From Lactifluus volemus (Eukaryota > Basidiomycota > Agaricomycetes > Russulales > Russulaceae): 64,000 nt of DNA. Under the pieces are notes generated by a model. The model searched no databases. It was not told where the DNA came from and worked only from the letters and a program-made list of their open reading frames with translations. The stretch lies in the NCBI GenBank assembly GCA_022376515.1, contig WTXI01000165.1, positions 1 to 64,000 of the forward strand. Reading direction: 5' to 3'. The position numbers were made by a program, and so were the translations under genes. Positions 23,301 through 36,045 of this stretch are shown one piece after another. The first letter of the stretch is position 1. Every line of letters starts with the position of its first letter.

Positions 23301-25797
23301 AACAGTGTCGGTCTTGGATCACGAGCATTGGCATCTCTGATCACATGGCTGCGCTCTGATCAGCAGAAGGTAGGCGGCTCTTATCATGTTATAGGACATG
23401 TAGTAACCATTGGGTCCAATTTCAGCGATCATTCCAATCAGAGATTGATAATCTGTTGGCATTAGTGGATGATGCGTTCGCATTTGTGCGGTATTTCGGG
23501 ATGGCGATATCAAGAAGCGTCCCGCACATATATATATCTGCTCTCCCTTTCGCACCTTCTCTTCCCGCATCGTTGAGCACCATCTTCACCTATTTCCCCA
23601 CACATTGTTTTTGAAACGCGGACGGTTGTCTGATTGGCCGGCATTGGAAATGACGATTAAAGCACATGACGGACCAGTCAACTCTGTTGTATTCTCGCCA
23701 AATGGGCAACACATCGCATCAGCTTCGCGAGATCACACGATTCGGGTGTGGGATGCTACGACGGGGGAGATTGTAACGGGACCGTTTACTGGACACACCG
23801 AAGAAGTCTTCTTTGTCGCATTCTCGCCTGACGGGAAACGCATCGCATCGGCCTCGGCCGATCACACCATTTGCATGTTGGATGCCACAACAGGAGAGGT
23901 CGTAGCGGGACCATTTACTGGACACACGAATTGGGTCAGATGCGTTGCATTTTCACCAAACGGGCAACACATCGCTTCAGCCTCGGATGATCACACGATT
24001 CGTGTTTGGGATGCCGCAACAGGAAAGGTGGTAGCCGGCCCGTTTACTGGACACGTCGCTGGGGTCTTCTGTGTTACATTCTCACCAGACGGGAAACGTA
24101 TCGCCTCTGCCTCTGGAGATTGCACGATTCGCCTGTGAGATGCTGCAACTGGAGAGGTCCTAGCGGGCCTGTATACTGGACACACCCAGCGGGTCAACTG
24201 TGTTGCATTCTCACCGGACGGGAAGCATGTCGCTTCGGCCTCTGACGATCGCACCATTCGTGTGTGGGATACCGCAACAGGAATGGTAGTAGCTGGCCCA
24301 TTTACTGGACACACCGAAGCCATCTACTCTATTGCATTCTCGCCGGACGGGAAACGCATCACCTCAGGCTCGCTCGATCGCACGATTTGCATGTGGGATT
24401 CCGAAACAGGTCAGATCGTAGCAGGCCCATTTACTGGACACACATCTTCCATATTTTCTATTTCAGTCTCACCTGACGGGCAGCGCATTGCCTCGGCCTC
24501 GGATGATCGCACGGTTTGCGTGTGGCATCCCAGAAAAGGAGCGTCAGGGGCCTCGTTTACCGGACATACCCAATCGATCTTTTCTGTTGCACTCTCACCA
24601 GATGGGCAACGGATAGCTTCGGCCTCTACCGATTGCACAGTTTGTGTGTGGGATGCCACAACAGGAGAGCTCACAGCAGGTCCATTTACTGGTCACACCG
24701 ATTGGGTCTATCTTGTTGCTTTCTCGCCTGAAGGGCAGCGGATCACCTCGGCCTCGCGAGATCACACGATTCGTGTGTGGGATGCCGCGACAGGAAATAT
24801 TGTAGCGGGCCCTTTTACTGGACATTCCGATGCGGTCTACTCTGTTGTATTCTCGCCGGACGGACAACGCATCGCGTCGGCCTCGGAAGATCGCACGGTT
24901 CGCGTGTGGGATGCCGTGACGGGAGAGGTTGTAGTGGGCCCGTGTACTGGACACACTGAGGCCGTCTCCTCTGTTGCATTCTCGCCGGACGGGAAGCGCA
25001 TTGCCTCTGCCTCGGATGACTGCACGATTCGAGTATGGGATGCTGCGACAGGGGAGGTTGTAGCGGGCCCTTTTAATGGTCACACTCAGTTCATCAAATC
25101 TGTCGCGTTTTCACCGGACGGGCAGCGAATCGCCTCAGCCTCGGGAGATGCCACAATTCGTGTGTGGGATTCTGTGACAGGACAAGAAGTAGTAGCCCCC
25201 GCTCCTGAACACGCCGATGGCGTTAACTGTGTTGCACTCTCACCAGATGGGCGGCGCATTGCATCGGCCTCGAACGATCGCACGATTCGTCTGTGGGATT
25301 CTGCTACAGGTGTGGCCGTAGCGGCGCCGTTTATTGGACACACTGAATGGGTCCACTCGGTTGCATTCTCTCCAGACGGGCAGCGGATCATTTCGGGCTC
25401 GGGAGATAGCACAATTCGTATGTGGGATGCCACAACAGGACAGGATGTTGTGGGCTCGTATACCGGACTCACCCAATTGACCAACTCTGGTACGTCCACT
25501 TTTGATGGGCAGCCTATCACTTCGACCTTACGAGATCACACGATTCAAGTAGGGAAGTTCAGAGCAGAAGATATTGAGAAAGATCATTTTATGGAGAAGT
25601 TCCCAATCAATGGTGATGGATGGATGTACGGGGAAGATGAAGAACTCCTTTTATGGATTCCCCCCATTCACCGACCATACCTTCATAAAGCTAACACAGT
25701 CTGGCTTCGTGGCAAAGACAGAACAGAGGTAGATCTCTCAAATTTTGTGTATGGATCAAACTGGACTATGGTATACGTTCACAGTTCATCTAAATAG
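20393..25797 (+). pseudogene. C2-NACHT-WD40 NLR copy 2, broken
   Basis: Exons as in copy 1: 20393-20426, 20480-20633, 20689-20795, 20852-21207, 21261-21311, 21368-21572, 21627-21761, 21822-23369, 23426-25797. It keeps the ATG (MQSSIPQLEVT) and an intact C2-like part and NACHT core (GQAGTGKS, VIDALDE, ITSRPE), then is disabled by a 1-nt deletion near 23,024-23,029, one in the T run at 23,273-23,277, one near 23,553-23,558 (start of the WD40 exon) and a nonsense change TGG to TGA at 24,136-24,138 in WD repeat 4. A truncated product of C2, linker and NACHT could still be made from the ATG to about 23,065. Such a short NLR could act differently from the full protein, but nothing here shows that it does. 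Confidence 0.9.
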
Positions 25798-26010
25798 AGT
25801 CACATGTATATATGCAAACTCCGATTAGTGAATCCTTCGAATTCAGTTAGCGCCACCGAGTCTGTCTGAGGATGAATAGAGCAGTCCAGAAATCAAGCTA
25901 TGAGAGCGTGTATCGTGTATCGTGTAGGAGTCGGTATGACAGCTGCAATTTGTATTTGGATGACATGACGATAACATCAAATGAGTGGCTAGAGAAACGG
26001 AAGGTAAGGG

Positions 26011-26452
26011 TGTAAAATCGCGTTTGCAACTCCGAGGTTATAATGGGCACGCGAGGCGAAAACGAGAGGTAACGAGGGATAGTAAGATCACACGAAGTTG
26101 GGGGACAAAGTGGGCAATCAATTGATGCCCTTACGACTGTCAATGGGTTAGGCTACTGTACAAAAATATCATGCTACTGCCCGAAATTGGCCGCTCGATC
26201 GGCCTGGGGTGACTACTGCATCACCTGCGAAATGAGACTGAGACACTAAATAAAAAAGGATCTTGAAGGGATTATCATGATTACCGGCCGTGAGCGATCG
26301 CCCCCAACGGGGAGCGCCCGTTATCCGCGTCGGGTTACCCTCGGGCCGCCTTTGACATCGGCCGTCCCTTCCTCGAGCCCCTGCTCGCTCTGCGCATCGT
26401 CTTCTCCATCATCTGTACCCAACAGCCTTTCCCACTCCACTGTAACATTCCA
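26011..26452. mobile_element. Candidate solo LTR in copy 2
   Basis: A 442-bp insert, absent from the matching place in copy 1 (about 16,288), begins TGTAAAATCGCG and ends AACATTCCA, that is TG...CA like an LTR. The flanks GGTAAGGG and GCGGGGTG share only GGG(TG), so the target duplication is imperfect or my boundaries are off by a base or two. No internal retrotransposon sequence is present. Confidence 0.55.
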
Positions 26453-27979
26453 GCGGGGTGACCACAGACGAAGTGAGAGTGGTGGTGGCACCACACACCT
26501 AGCGCTCCTCTCCCTCATACACCTTCACAGAGCCAATGGTTACACACTCTAAAGTCTTGAAAACTCTGCCAAGATCCTCCCAGGGTTCTGAGAACGCGTC
26601 TTCACTGAGGTACCAGTGAATGAAAATCTGCTCGGAGTACAGTCCCTGCCCAGTTGGGACCACTCGTCAGAAATGAAAGCTTTATTGGACAGAAAGCAGA
26701 CTCTGCTGACCATGCGGATGGTTTGAGGGTCATGTGAATCTTGAGGCTTGTGATAAGTTGCCGGACCAGAGGGCGCAGCAGGTGTTTTGAGATGGAGATA
26801 GCTAATGGGGATCTAAAGCAGAAAGTGGATCACGGGTATATGCGTTGAAATGTGGTGTGTGAGGTCACGGTATTGGTTGGTGAAGGCACTGGAGGCCAAT
26901 CGCAGTTCTTCTCCGATCGTGGTTGAGAAGTTGCGAAGTAACCCAATCAGGGTAACACCATGCTTATCTGACTCACTTCTCCTCTGACAGTGAGACCGCG
27001 TTCGTGTAAGAGTGACGTGGCAAAACGTATGTCGTTTTACGACCATAAACATCGCGTACGCAGACACCTAACTTACTCAGCCAAGGGTCGGAGAGTCGGT
27101 ACAGTAGCGATATACGTAGCTTTTCAAGTTGCATTATTTGTATCTTTTATATTTCTCTCCACCACCGGGATCTTGAAAGCTAAAGGCAGATATTGGACCG
27201 TCACTCTTTCCCAAGCGGCATTAGGTGCCTGAATGGGCGAGAGTCAAATGGTAATAATATGCCAATGGCCGTTGCGCGACGAGGACGGCAACTACGCTCA
27301 CGTGACACTCTTGCAGCTCAAGGGTGCCAAAACCCGACCCGAGCCTTTCCTTTACTGCTACACTTCACCCCAACGCGTTGTCGGGCTCGCGTACGGCCCC
27401 AATGTGCCCCAGCTTTTATCTGATTTGTGATGTGCGATGATGTGACCTTCATACTAGTAGGTCACAGATGAGCATCTTCAAATGGCATACCTGACCATAG
27501 GTACAGACTCCGGGTCGGGGTGCTTGAGGCACAAACTGTTCTGCAGTTGAAACGGGTCCCTCCGGAGAATCCAAGACATCGTCCAAGTGTTCATTGCAAG
27601 TTGGGGCACGGCGTGCCCAACGTGACCCGCATGGGTGCTTGTAATGATCAACTACCCATCCCCAATTCATCAGCATTCCCCCTCCGGCCCTCCAACATCT
27701 CCCACCGTACTAGTACTATCGAATTAAAATACTCCCTTGCAAACGCAGTTGCGCGATAGCGCAGACCTAAGTCAGCGTATCGGGCGACTGGGACTCTCCA
27801 AGCATCTATGGTACCGGCTTTGTCAGCACATTGTTGGGCAACATGAGACCATGATCTCACACTGATAGGTTCGGTGATGAAATGGTTGCATAGGTCAATA
27901 TGCTTGGTTAGATCTCACTATTTATCGTCTGTGGTGTGCTTCAGTGCGTCTGGTAGTCGTAGAGTAACATAATTGTGAT

Positions 27980-28790
27980 ATGAAGTTATGGATACAAGCT
28001 CTCCTGCTAGGTGTGCAGACAACCTCCTTTTCAGCATGCGTCACCATCACGTCCTGACTCTGCAGTTGAGAGCGCCACAAGATCCTGCTCATGTGAACTC
28101 CGAGGACCGCCTTCCATCAATAGAAAATACGTGCCCAGACATGGCGTGCCGGTGCGGCTGCGTACGAGTAACACGGTTGGCGTCTGTGAAACCGTACAAG
28201 GCGTGGCGTCTCCGCAGAAGGTGAGATCGAGGTCTTTGTTGCCAGAAAGGTATCAGAAGATCCGCTTGACTTCCAATGGGTGCTCCCCCGGATTATCGAT
28301 AAGGTGGATACTGTGAAATCTATGTCTGGTCGTGTGGCTACCGCAGCGTGCATGAGACTCCCGATCGCCTTGGTGGCCTCGCGGTAGCGTGAATCCTTCT
28401 TTCCGGTAACGTGGGATGGATCTGAGGGGATGTCGTCCTTCGGATAAACTGCGTTCGGCAGCATGGGAGTTTTCTGCGACTTGGAGTCGGCGAGCCCGAA
28501 GCGTTTGATGATGATGTATGCTGCCTGAAAGAGTGAGATGGCGCGTTCTGAGCGATCTCGACCATGAACCGTATAAGCCAATGAATCAGTGTCGTGCCCA
28601 GGTCTGGGAGAGCGTCACGGTAATGCGCGTGGAGAGCATCAGGACATCATCAATATAACTTCTGATCTGCGCGCGGAAACCCGGGTTGCTTGTGTGAGGC
28701 AAAAACCGAAATCTGTGAGAGCTGTAGAAAGTGGCCATTTCAGTTATTCAGGCGGTCAACTGAAGTGAGTTAGTGAGTTATTCAATCACT
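27980..28790 (-). pseudogene. Ty1/Copia polyprotein remnant, copy 3
   Basis: Counterpart of the remnants at 570 and 17,990. It reads QAAYIIIKRFGLADSKSQ, DDIPSDPSHVTGKK, YREATKAIGSLMHA and DIDFTVSTLS, closer to a Copia consensus than copy 1. Frames are broken and there are no intact ends. Confidence 0.8.
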
Positions 28791-29351
28791 TGAAGCGACG
28801 TACGCATCCCGACTACTGCGCGCTTAGTGTGAGTTCACTCGGACGTGAATCTGATGCAATTTTACCAATTTAGTCTCTAAGGGTCTCTAAACCTAAAGGA
28901 AATGAAGAAAACAATGAAGACACTGCAGCGAAACCACGCTGTCGGAGCTGGCGGGAACGATCACATGGCACACGACTCGGAGGAGGCAGAACGATTGCCT
29001 ACGTAACGAGGTAGGATGCAAGCTCAGCTTTTTTTAGAAGACAAATGAGATCGTTCGATAGCGTACATTATATCTCCATGTCGGTTCCGAATAAAGCCCA
29101 CTCCTTTCGTCTTCTACTGGCACCCGCCATTGAGATGGTTAGGTAGTCATCCAGCAAACCCGTCCGGGCGACGTGTTCCATCACCGTTTCCCTTCTGTAG
29201 CTTATCATGCCGCTGACGTCGATACTGAGAGTGGGCAGCTGTTAGCTGCTGCGGGTGACGGTGAAGGAAGGTCAGAGGTAAAGACAGGCGGTCGGAAGAG
29301 GCCTCAGCGCTCCGTGATTTGCTATGGTACCCAAACTCCGACGTCCGCTCC

Positions 29352-29365
29352 GAGTCCTTCACCTG
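29352..29365 (+). other. Unoccupied LINE insertion site
   Basis: Single copy of GAGTCCTTCACCTG in the same context as the duplicated 14-mers of copy 1, followed directly by the sequence found after the LINE. Confidence 0.9.
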
Positions 29366-30547
29366 GGCTGCGTCCTTCCTGGTCTCACTCACTGGTTGCT
29401 TGCTGTTCATTTCGTTAGTCGTTGACTCGCCCAGTCTCCCCAACCATCCTTGCTTCCTATAAAACCATCTCCGTCGCTAGATATCCGCCTTCCTGCTGAC
29501 CCAACTCTGAGCAAAAGGAAGTGGAATTCGCAAGAATGGGAGGGAGCAAAGAGGCAACTTATAAGGGGTCAACTCGCGCGGCAACGACGCCTGCGCGAAG
29601 ATTCGTCCTTTCTGCAGTCCGTGGGCTCCGATGCGTCTAGCCCTGGAAATGCCCAAGATACCCTTGTACTGTCCGGAATGTAGCAGCTGGAGACAATCAC
29701 TATACTCTACCGTTACCACTGCCGAGCACGAGACATATGTAGCTTCCTCAGGCTTCGCCAGGGGCACGCACTCGACAAGCGACGAAGTCAAATTCCCCGT
29801 GGTGCCCTAGCCGCACCCTTCGGATTCGTCAACCTCTCGAAGGGTCAGCGTATCAATTTTCGCTAGAGCATAGTTTTAAGGCATGGGCCACTTGCATTGA
29901 CATTTTCTACTTGAAAGGATAAAGGGAACTGGATGTACAAGATTCGTCTGATTCAGGACCATAGGAAGTGGTTCAGTGGAGGGCATCTTCATCGTATCGG
30001 GACTGTAATTGGCTGTCATAATTCATATCTCTTTGTCAAGACGCTTCTTTACGAACGTTCATTCGTTAAGATTGGGCATCGACCTCGCAAGGATACCTGA
30101 ATCGCAGCATTTTCAGCCTAACGCCGGCCCTTGCCAGTGAAGTATTCCAGCGTGCGGAAGTAAGAATGTGTACTGGCATAAATCTAGCGAATTGCCCTAC
30201 TCGCGCAAAAAAGTTTGGGCTGCCAGTGCGATTCCGCGGCCTCACGTAACTGTTGTTGGTTGTTTGTTCCCAACAATGAAGCGCCACCCCTCCAAGTCGG
30301 GGCTGCCAACAGCAGCGCCAGTGCTTGTCTCAACTTCTTACTTCACTCTACGATGGCTCTTCCACAACCGAATACGTATGCCAACGCCTTTCACACCTGA
30401 TGCAGATGTTCCCGTTAACCATTACTATAGCACAGATCCTCCAAACTCCGGAATCGGGTACATCAGTCACTCCATCTTCGTTTTCGATTCTAGTATTTAC
30501 TCAGATAATTGCCTTTGATTAGTGCGATCAGCGGTCAGGCCAGCGGA

Positions 30548-33500
30548 ATGCAATCGAGTATACCCCAGCTCGAGGTCACTGGTACCTATCTTGGTAATTC
30601 TACTCTGATAAATACTAAATCTCTCCCTCTCGTCAGTCCTCAGGGCGCACAATCTTCCTCGTCTCAAAGTCCTCCCGGGTAAAGAGCGACAGTTTTATGT
30701 TACAGTGACAAACGGGAAGAATTCATGGCAGACACGATCAAGGCAGAGCGTAGCGCAGCACGTGGAGTGGAACGAAAAAGTTGATGCATTGTGAGAGCTG
30801 CCAGTGTCGGATTTTTATACCCAGGTCCAACTGACTCTCCTGCAGTGCTTTACCACCACTCTCCGGTATTACAATATCTCTTTATGCGAAGAGGACCGTG
30901 CGGACAGACATCCTTATCGGAAGGCAGGAGATCACCTGCGAAGCTCGACGCGGTTCGTCTATTCCTTCGAGTCCTTACTCATGCGCTTGCTGAGCATCAT
31001 ACACGTAGAACTCGAGATTATTTTCAGCGGTGCTGATGGACCTGGTAGACACCTAAGAGAGACGGCTACACTCATATTGATTATCACCGCGTCGACGAAC
31101 TCTCTAAATGCGGCAGCCACTACCCCAAGTCCTACGGCGATAGCACTGGACAATCGTGGTGCTGAAGAAGGTGGTGCATGTCCTGGTGACATTCCCACCG
31201 GGGGTAACACCCCTATGGGACAAGGGCAAGATGGCCACACGGAGATCTCACGTACTGTGGATCGTGCCGAGGAAGCCATGAAAGCTATGGATACGATAAT
31301 GGCATGGAAGGGTGCCATTGGTGTTATCAAGCAAGTACTCGACGCTATCGGTCCAATCGCAGATGTATGTCTCACATCGATTTCCCGCATCCTTTGTTTT
31401 GCTGAGCCAGCTTTCGCGCTTCAGTTGCTCCCCCATGCACATTTAGCATGGAAGCTGCTCTCAAAGATTCCCGAGGTGCGTCTCCATGCATTATTGGAGG
31501 ACAGGGAACGTTCAATGAGTTTCATCAATCGCCAGACTTTGCTACTCCAGCTTCAGCGTGATGACAATGTCCAAACACTACTCGAGGCGATACAGGATGG
31601 GTTTGAATTCGCAAGGGAGGCAGATGCCTTGAAGAACATGGAGCCAGCGTCCACTCAGGCAAGAATCCTGGATGAGATGCTGGAGTGCGTCTCGGAATGT
31701 GCCAGATTTATCATATCGTATGCGGAGAATGTGCAAGTCGGTACGTCGTCTTGGCGTCTCTTATTGGCCATCCATCCATGGACATTCGATTTTCAGGAAA
31801 GCGGACTTTGAAGAATGTCGTGAGCCAAGTTGATACGAAAGTTGATCAGTACCGCACAAGTCTCGCTCGACTGCGAGATAATTTCCTCGCGCGTACTGCC
31901 GTCGTCACTGGATTGCTGTGCTAGAAGCTGGTGCGTAGTCCCAATAGTGATACGACTGTCGGACAATCTTCCTGACGAGGGGCACAAAGAATTGCAGGCA
32001 AACATCAGAGAATTACCTTACAAAGGAGGCTGGCGATATGGCGATGGGAAGCGCTGTCTTCCGGGCACACGCGAAGACTTTTTGAATCATATCGTCAAGT
32101 GGGTCGAGAGTCCAGAGTCTCAACGTGGGCTCGTGCTCCTCGGCCAAGCAGGCACAGGAAAGTCTTCAATCGCACATGAGGTCGCACGCCTATTCCAGAA
32201 TAAGTGTCTGTGCATTTACTTCGCGTTTTTGCGGAAAGAGGGATCCAAGGATGAAGCTTACCAGCTGTTCACGACGCTCGCTCGGGATCTCTCCGATCGC
32301 TATCATCCGTTCAAATTAGCCCTCGGGAGGGTACTGAAGAATGATCCGTCTCTTCGTAGTACTCCACATTATCGCACACTCTTCGAATCCCTTATCCTCG
32401 AACCAGTCAAAAACATTCAGTTCACCGACCCAATCCTTATTGTGATCGATGCGTTGGACGAGAGTGGCGATGCAATCGGTCAAGTCGGGTTGCACAAGTT
32501 CCTAGCTCAACATCTGTTCGAGTTTCCATCCAATTTCCGTATCCTCATCACCTCGAGGCCGGAGAACGGCGTCGAACATGCGTTCTGTAATGCGTTGTCC
32601 GTACGCACCCTCTATATGGACGATCACAAACTGGCTGCAAAGACGGAGCAAGATATTGGGTTATATCTCCGGGGCGAACTCCCTTTGGTCTTGTTCGAAC
32701 GACATGGTGTTGAACTCGCAAAGGCAGCAGAAGGATTGTTTCAGTGGGCAGCCGTTGCTTCCGGGCTAATAAACAATCCTCCTCCTAGCTTTGGGTTTAG
32801 CAAGAAACAGGTCATACAGCGTCTATTGGGGCACTCTCGAGGTCGGGATGGGCAAGATCCGTTGGACCAGCTATATGGAGAAGTTCTGGAAGGGTACTTC
32901 AAGCCGGTTGCGGCACAGACCCTATTTCGTTCCGTGATGGGGGAGCTTTTTGCTGCTCTTGTTCCGCTTTCCATCCGCTCTTTGACTACTCTGCGACGAC
33001 ATGCACCCCAGGGTGACCCCGAGGACCCTGACCCCGAGGATTCGGAATGCGTTGTCGAGATGCTTCGTCACCTTGGCTCACTTCTCAGTAACGTGACCTC
33101 ATCCGACGATACCCTCCCAATCATCCCTCTCCACACCTCATTTCGTGACTTCCTGGCCGATGAGAAGAGTGGGGTATTTCATATCGACCTTGGCAAGGCT
33201 CACCGTCAGCTGGCACATTCCTGTCTTGGATTAATGCTGAACGAGCTCAAGTTCAACATTTGCAAACTGGAATCGTCATACGTTGCCAACAGGGACGTGC
33301 CAGATCTGGAATCTCGAATTGTCAAATATGTTCCACCTGCTCTATCGTATGGCTGCGTTTTTTGGGGGGATCATTTAGAACGTCTTGGTGTTGAACAGGA
33401 TCTGTTTCCAAAACTTCGATCGCTGTTCGAGACAAGGTTTCTCTTTTGGCTGGAGGTGCTTAGCATCAAGAACAGCGTCGGTCTTGCATCACGAGCATTG

Positions 33501-35968
33501 GGATCTCTGAAGACATGGTTGCGGTCTGATCAGCAGAAGGTAGGCGGCTCTTATCATCTTATACGACATGTAGTAACAATTGGGTACCATTTCAGCAATC
33601 ATTCCAATCAGAAGTTGAGAACCTGCTCGCATTAGTGGATGACGCATCCGCGTTTGTGCGGTATTTCGGGATGGCGATATCAAGAAGCGTCCCGCATATA
33701 TATATATCTGCCCTCCCTTTTGCGCCATCCTCTTCCTGTATCCTTGAGCACCATCTTCACCTATTCCCCCAAACCTTTTCTTTGAAATGCGGACAGTTGT
33801 CCGACTGGCCAGCATTGGAAATGACGATTCAAGCACATGACGGACCAGTCGAGTCTGTTGTATTCTCCTCAGATGGGCAGCGGATCGCATCAGCTTCGCG
33901 AGATCGCACGATTCGGGTGTGGGATGCTACAACAGGGGAAATTGTAGCGGGCCCGTTTTCCGGACATGCTGGTTCCATCTACTCTGTCGCATTCTCGCTA
34001 GACGGGAAACGCATCGCATCGGCCTCGCAGGACTGCACGATTCGGGTGTGGGATGCTGCAACAGGAGAGGTCGTAGTGGGTCCGTTTACTGGACACACGA
34101 GTTGGGTCAGATGCGTTGCATTTTCGTCGAACGGACAACACATCGCCTCGGGCTCGGAAGATCGCACGATTCGTGTTTGGGATGCTGCAACTGGAGAGGT
34201 TATAGCAGGCCCGTTTATTGGACACGTCGGCGCGGTCTTCTTTGTTACATTCTCACCAGACGGGAAACGTATCGCCTCTGCCTCGAAAGATTTCACGATT
34301 CGCATGTGGGATGCTGCAACCGGAGAGGTCGTAGCAGGCCCATATACTGGACACACAGAGCGGGTCATGTGTGTTGCATTCTCACCGGATGGGAAGCATG
34401 TCGCTTCGGCCTCGTACGATCGCACAATTCGTGTGTGGGATACCGCAACAGGAATGGTGGTAGCCGGCCCATTTACTGGACACACCAGAGCCATCTACTC
34501 TATTGCATTCTCGCCGGACGGGAAACGCATCACCTCAGGCTCGATCGATCGCACGATTTGCATCTGGGATTCCGAAACAGGTCAGATCGTAGCAGGCCCA
34601 TTTACTGGACACACAGCTTCCATATTTTCTATTTCAGTCTCACCTGACGGGCAGCGCATTGCCTCGGCCTCGTATGATCGCACGGTTTGCGTGTGGCATC
34701 CCAGAAAAGGAGTGGCAGGGGCCTCATTTACTGGACATACCCAATCGATCTTTTCTGTTGCACTCTCACCAGATGGGCAACGGATAGCCTCGGCCTCTGC
34801 AGATTGCACAGTTTGTGTGTGGGATGCCGCAACAGGAGAGGTCACAGCAGGTCCGCTTACTGGTCACACCGATTGGGTCCATCTTGTTGCGTTCTCGCCT
34901 GGAGGGGAGCGGATCGCCTCGGCCTCGCGAGATCGCACGATTCGCGTGTGGGATACCGCGACAGGAAATGTTATAGTGGGCCCGTTTACTGGACATACCG
35001 ATGATGTCTACTCTGTTGCATTCTCGCCAGACGGACAACGCCTCGCGTCGGCCTCGGGAGATCGCACGGTTCGCGTGTGGGATGCCATGACGGTAGAGGT
35101 TGTAGTGGGCCCGTGTACTGGACACACTCAGGCGGTCCTCTCTGTTACATTCTCGCCGGACGGGAAGCGCATCGCCTCTGCTTCGATTGACTGCACGATT
35201 CGAGTATGGGATGCTGCGACAGGGGAGGTCGTAGCGGGCCCGTTCAATGGTCACACTCAGTTGGTCGCATCAGTCGCATTTTCACCGGACGGGCAGCGAA
35301 TCGCCTCAGCCTCGTTCGATCGCACGATCCGTGTGTGGGATTCTGTGACAGGACAAGCAGTAGTCGGTCCATTTACCGGACACGCCGATGCTGTCACCTC
35401 TGTTGCATTCTCACCAAACGGGCGGCACATTGCATCGGCCTCGGACGATCGCACGATTCGCTTGTGGGATCCTGCTACAGGTGTGGCCGTAGCGGGCCCG
35501 TTTATTGGACACACTGAATGGGTCAACTCGGTTGCATTCTCACCACATGGGCAGCGGATCGTTTCTGCCTCGGGAGATTGCACGATTCGCATGTGGGATG
35601 CCACAACAGGACAGGGTGTTGTGGGCTCGTCCACCGGACTCACCCAATCAACAAACTCTGGTGCGTCCACTTTGGATAGGCAGCCTATCACCTTGACCTT
35701 ACGAGATCACACGATTCATGTAGGAAAGCTCAGAGCAGAATATATCGAGAAAGATCACTTTATGGAGAAATTCTTGGTCAATAGTGATGGGTGGATGTAT
35801 GGGGAAGATAAAGAACTCCTTTTGTGGATTCCTCCCATTCACCGGCCATATCTTCATAAAGCTAACACAGTCTGGGTTGCTGGCAAGGATAGAACGGAGG
35901 TAGACCTGTCGAATTTTGTGTATGGATTACATTGGGCTATGGTATACACTCACAGCTCATCTGAATAG
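30548..35968 (+). pseudogene. C2-NACHT-WD40 NLR copy 3, one frameshift
   Basis: Nine exons: 30548-30581, 30637-30790, 30846-30952, 31009-31364, 31425-31475, 31536-31740, 31797-31930, 31990-33539, 33596-35968. ATG, splice sites, NACHT motifs (GQAGTGKS, VIDALDE, ITSRPE) and the full WD40 array are kept, and exons 8 and 9 match copy 1 in length exactly (1,550 and 2,373 nt). Exon 7 has CACTGGATTG where copies 1 and 2 have CACTGGGATTG: one G is missing at 31,910/31,911, and TAG follows within a few codons. Unless an unusual splice site restores the frame or the base is a sequencing error, the product ends before the NACHT. A separate start at 31,830 is unlikely because it lies in another frame of exon 7. 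Confidence 0.85.
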
Positions 35969-36045
35969 ATATGCAAACTCCGATTAGTGAATCCTTTGAA
36001 TTCAGTTAGCACCAGCGAGTGTCTGAGGTATGGCCAGCAGAGTCG

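Larger units (their letters stand above)
17450..27398. repeat. Tandem segment copy 2
   Basis: Collinear with copies 1 and 3: Copia remnant, pre-gene region, NLR and downstream spacer. It lacks the LINE and the two small inserts of copy 1 but has its own 442-bp insert at 26,011. The stretch from the NLR stop to the next segment (25,798-27,398) shows no supported gene. Confidence 0.85.
27399..36045. repeat. Tandem segment copy 3
   Basis: Third collinear copy. Similarity to the downstream spacer of copies 1 and 2 stops at about 36,045, which marks the right end of the array. This copy carries no large insertion and is the cleanest reference for the segment. Confidence 0.85.

Noticed and set aside
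31830..31990. Apparent N-terminal extension of the copy 3 NACHT ORF (reading from 31,830)
   Set aside because: It reads exon 7 and intron 7 in a frame that is not the one conserved in copies 1 and 2; the conserved structure splices at 31,930/31,990.
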